Shown here: positions 61,681-64,000 of the stretch, piece after piece | Position numbering within the stretch: position 1 is the stretch's first letter | How the letters are laid out: each line of letters starts with the position of its first letter | Assembly (NCBI GenBank): GCA_045804965.1 | Contig: JBJMMD010000006.1 | Span: 48,076 to 112,075 of the forward strand | Direction of reading: 5' to 3' | Length of the DNA: 64,000 bases | DNA from: CAVTUU01 sp045804965 | Lineage (GTDB): Bacteria; Chloroflexota; Chloroflexia; Thermomicrobiales; UBA6265 | Made by a program: the position numbers and the translations under genes | The notes under the pieces: generated by a model | The model's database searches: none | What the model was told of the DNA's origin: nothing | What the model saw: the letters and a program-made list of their open reading frames with translations, nothing else

Positions 61681-63582
61681 GTGGTCGAAACTGCTGAACC
61701 GGGACATGGAGTTTCATTCGAGCGTTCGATTCCGGGTGGTGCTGTTCCTCTTGCTTCGATCCTCCTCACAGAGGAGTTGCACCGTCGACCATCGCGCCCG
61801 CCCGAGTTCGAGAAGGAGAACAGCGCCCTCGCAGCATTAGTCAGCGCGCTTGCCGACTCGCCGCTCACGATCCTGCAAACGCTTGCCGACAAAGTCCTTG
61901 AGGTGCTGCATGCCGGTTCAGCCGGGCTAAGTCTGGTGACTAAAGACGAAACAAGGTTCTATTGGGCAGCGATTGCCGGCGCATGGCGGCCTCACCTCGG
62001 TGGCGGCACCCCACGTACTTTCGGGCCGTGCGGCGATGTGCTCGACCACAATTGTCCAATGCTTTTCTCTCATTGGGAGCGTCGTTATCCGTATCTAGGC
62101 TCGGCGGTGCCCCTTGCCGACGAGGGACTGCTTGTTCCTTTTTACGTAAACGGTAAGAGCGTTGGCACGATTTGGGCGATCGCCCATGATAAACGTCGCA
62201 ACTTCGACGCTGAGGACTTGAGGCTGCTCGAGAGCATGGGTCGTTTCGCGTCGGCCGCATATCAAGCGGTGGAGTCGATTGAGACCCTGAGGTCCGAAAT
62301 CGCCGCGCGGGAAGAGGCGGAATCGGCGGTACGTGACCTGGCAAACGGGCTAGAAACGCAAGTACGAATTCGGACTCGAGAACTCCTGGCCACCAACGAA
62401 GAGTTAGAGAGAGAAATCGCCGAACGCAAGCGCGCCGAGCAAGAGTTGCGGCGCAGCGAAGCATTTCTGGCGGAAGGCCAACATCTCAGTCAATTAGGCA
62501 CGTTTTCTTGGCGCGTGGCGAGAGACGAAGTCACGTGGTCAGAACAGCTCTATCGCATCTACGAGTTCGAGAACGGCGTGCCCGTGACGCTCGAATTGAT
62601 TCGTACTCGAGTCCATCCGGAAGACGTCAGTTTGTTAGAAAAGATGGTCGACCAGGCACGAGACGGCCGCAATGACTTTGAGTGGCAGTACCGCTTGCTA
62701 ATGCCTGACGACTCGATCAAGTACCTGCATGCCGTCGCTCATACGTCCCAGGACCAGGATGGTCAACTGGAGTACATCGCGGCGGTTCAGGATGTGACGG
62801 CGCGCCGGCTGTCGGAACAGGCACTTGACGAGGCCAGAGCGCAGCTCACACATGTGGCCCGAGTCACCAGCCTCGGAGCCTTGACGGCGTCAATCGCGCA
62901 CGAACTCAACCAGCCGCTGTCCGGCATCATCACCAACGCGAATACCTGTCTGCGGATGCTGGCTGCGGATAGTCCAGACATCGACGGCGCGCGCGCAACG
63001 GCTCGGCGGACGATTCGTGACGGCAATCGCGCGGCAGAAGTGATGGCGCGCTTGCGTGCCCTGTTCACCAAGAAGGAGCCGACGCCCGAGCCGATGGACC
63101 TGAACGAGGCAACTCGAGAGGTGATCGCGCTGTCGGTGACCGACCTGCAACGAAATCGGGTGATTCTGCGCCAGGAATTGGCCGACGATCTGCCGCCAGT
63201 CGTCGGCGATCGCGTCCAGCTGCAGCAGGTCATTCTCAACCTGTTGCTGAACGCTTCTGACGCGATGAGCGGCATCGATGATCGCCCACGCGATATCACG
63301 ATCAGCACGGCACGAGACGACGGCGACCGTCTTCGTGTGGTCGTGCGGGATGCGGGTGTGGGCTTTGAGCCAGAGAGTGCGGACAGGCTGTTCGAAGCGT
63401 TCTACACGACCAAAAGCACCGGCATGGGAATCGGGCTATCCGTCTGCCATTCAATTATCGAAACGCATCTTGGGCGTATCTGGGCCGCGAGGAACGATGG
63501 ACCAGGAGCTACGTTTGCATTCACCATTCCCTGCGCTCCAGGGCTCATGTCGGAGCCCGCACATGCGATGAGGAACTCGTGA
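61681..63582 (+). CDS. Sensor histidine kinase with GAF and PAS domains (FixL-like core)
   Basis: A 633-residue soluble kinase. A GAF-like domain (about 45-195, with GLSLVTKDE and GSAVPLADEGLLVPFYVNGKSVGTI), a coiled coil (about 205-260), a PAS/PAC domain (about 265-375, ending YIAAVQDVTARR), HisKA with SIAHELNQPLSGII near 405, and HATPase with VILNLLLNASDAMS, VRDAGVGFEPES and GMGIGLSVCHSII. No membrane segments, so it senses a cytoplasmic or diffusible signal. GTG 61681 is chosen because GGAGG then has a proper spacer. The stop overlaps the response-regulator start. Confidence 0.85.
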   Translation: MVETAEPGHGVSFERSIPGGAVPLASILLTEELHRRPSRPPEFEKENSALAALVSALADSPLTILQTLADKVLEVLHAGSAGLSLVTKDETRFYWAAIAGAWRPHLGGGTPRTFGPCGDVLDHNCPMLFSHWERRYPYLGSAVPLADEGLLVPFYVNGKSVGTIWAIAHDKRRNFDAEDLRLLESMGRFASAAYQAVESIETLRSEIAAREEAESAVRDLANGLETQVRIRTRELLATNEELEREIAERKRAEQELRRSEAFLAEGQHLSQLGTFSWRVARDEVTWSEQLYRIYEFENGVPVTLELIRTRVHPEDVSLLEKMVDQARDGRNDFEWQYRLLMPDDSIKYLHAVAHTSQDQDGQLEYIAAVQDVTARRLSEQALDEARAQLTHVARVTSLGALTASIAHELNQPLSGIITNANTCLRMLAADSPDIDGARATARRTIRDGNRAAEVMARLRALFTKKEPTPEPMDLNEATREVIALSVTDLQRNRVILRQELADDLPPVVGDRVQLQQVILNLLLNASDAMSGIDDRPRDITISTARDDGDRLRVVVRDAGVGFEPESADRLFEAFYTTKSTGMGIGLSVCHSIIETHLGRIWAARNDGPGATFAFTIPCAPGLMSEPAHAMRNS

Positions 63583-63953
63583 TGGCCAAGCGTTCGCTGG
63601 TGTCGGTTGTCGACGACGACGTCTCGGTGCGCGAGTCGCTGCCAGACTTGCTGCAACTTTTCGGATTTGCCTCCCAGACATTCTCATCGGCAGAGGCGTT
63701 CCTCGCCTCGGAGAGCGTCAGCGAGACGAGCTGCCTGATTCTTGACATCGCAATGCCTGGCATCTCTGGCCCCGCACTTCAACGGGAACTGACACATCGG
63801 CGCCAAGAGATCCCAATTGTCTACATTACTGGCCAACGCGACGAAACGGTCCGTCCGTGCCTCCTCGCGCGCGGGGCCGTAGAGTGCCTGTTCAAGCCGT
63901 TCAGCGAGACCGCCCTGCTCGAGGCGCTCAATGCCGCGCTTCGGATGAGGTAG
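63582..63953 (+). CDS. Receiver-only response regulator, FixJ-type
   Basis: A 123-residue CheY-like protein with the acidic pair SVVDDDVSVRES, phosphoacceptor Asp in LILDIAMPGISG and Lys in CLFKPFSE. The receiver sequence is of the FixJ/NarL type, but the LuxR output domain that normally follows is missing; the frame stops cleanly at 63953. The start ATG overlaps the kinase stop (TGATG). It may act by protein-protein contact or relay phosphate to another regulator outside the window. Confidence 0.85.
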   Translation: MAKRSLVSVVDDDVSVRESLPDLLQLFGFASQTFSSAEAFLASESVSETSCLILDIAMPGISGPALQRELTHRRQEIPIVYITGQRDETVRPCLLARGAVECLFKPFSETALLEALNAALRMR

Positions 63954-64000
63954 GCATGACAAGGATGAGCGCGGGAAGCCCTTTGCGTGCGCTCTATAAT

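Overview
This 64 kb window looks like chromosomal DNA of a moderately GC-rich (roughly 60% by eye) free-living heterotroph. GTG and TTG starts are frequent, many genes sit in short operons with 1-4 bp overlaps, and Shine-Dalgarno sites of the AAGGAGG type are common. The gene mix (cox-type molybdo-hydroxylase accessory genes, PYROXD2-like oxidoreductase, M55 and M3 peptidases, a glucose/sorbosone dehydrogenase-like protein with DNRLRE modules, many alpha/beta hydrolases, STAND-type LuxR regulators) would fit a soil-type Chloroflexota related to Thermomicrobia. That placement is inference; no rRNA gene is present to test it. There is one tRNA gene, tRNA-Leu(CAA). I saw no CRISPR array, prophage or complete insertion sequence.

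Region by region: 0-9.5 kb is ordinary metabolism (GNAT, RNase Z, PLP enzyme, MFS, glucose dehydrogenase-like ADH, rpsU, PYROXD2-like oxidoreductase, M55 peptidase). 10-14.6 kb is a minus-strand operon of a KimA-like potassium/APC permease with a KdpD-like sensor and KdpE-like regulator. 14.6-21.6 kb is a rearranged segment: two YdeI-like genes carrying a 303 bp direct repeat flank an ABCG-type transporter and a STAND-LuxR regulator, and two gene relics lie between them. 21.6-30.2 kb holds unknown membrane/zinc-ribbon proteins, an acyl-CoA synthetase, a ureohydrolase, a YdcF-like protein, a methyltransferase and oligoendopeptidase F. 30.3-34.6 kb is one giant secreted multidomain protein. 35.5-38.5 kb is a fused flippase/O-antigen-ligase-like protein, followed by tRNA-Leu and an aldehyde dehydrogenase. 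41-45 kb is a translationally coupled MoxR, CoxE, XdhC, XdhC, MocA operon without catalytic subunits. 45-52 kb has a class III aminotransferase, a D-cysteine desulfhydrase-like enzyme, priA, a putative membrane metallopeptidase and peptide deformylase.

The most unusual stretch is 52.3-61.1 kb: a minus-strand array of four alpha/beta hydrolases, an SDR and tiny proteins with very strong ribosome binding sites, interspersed with relics (two hydrolase C-termini, one epoxide-hydrolase C-terminus, two cupredoxin C-termini) and an intact-looking chimera joining a hydrolase N-terminus to a LuxR DNA-binding domain. It ends next to a GAF-PAS histidine kinase and a receiver-only response regulator at 61.7-64 kb.
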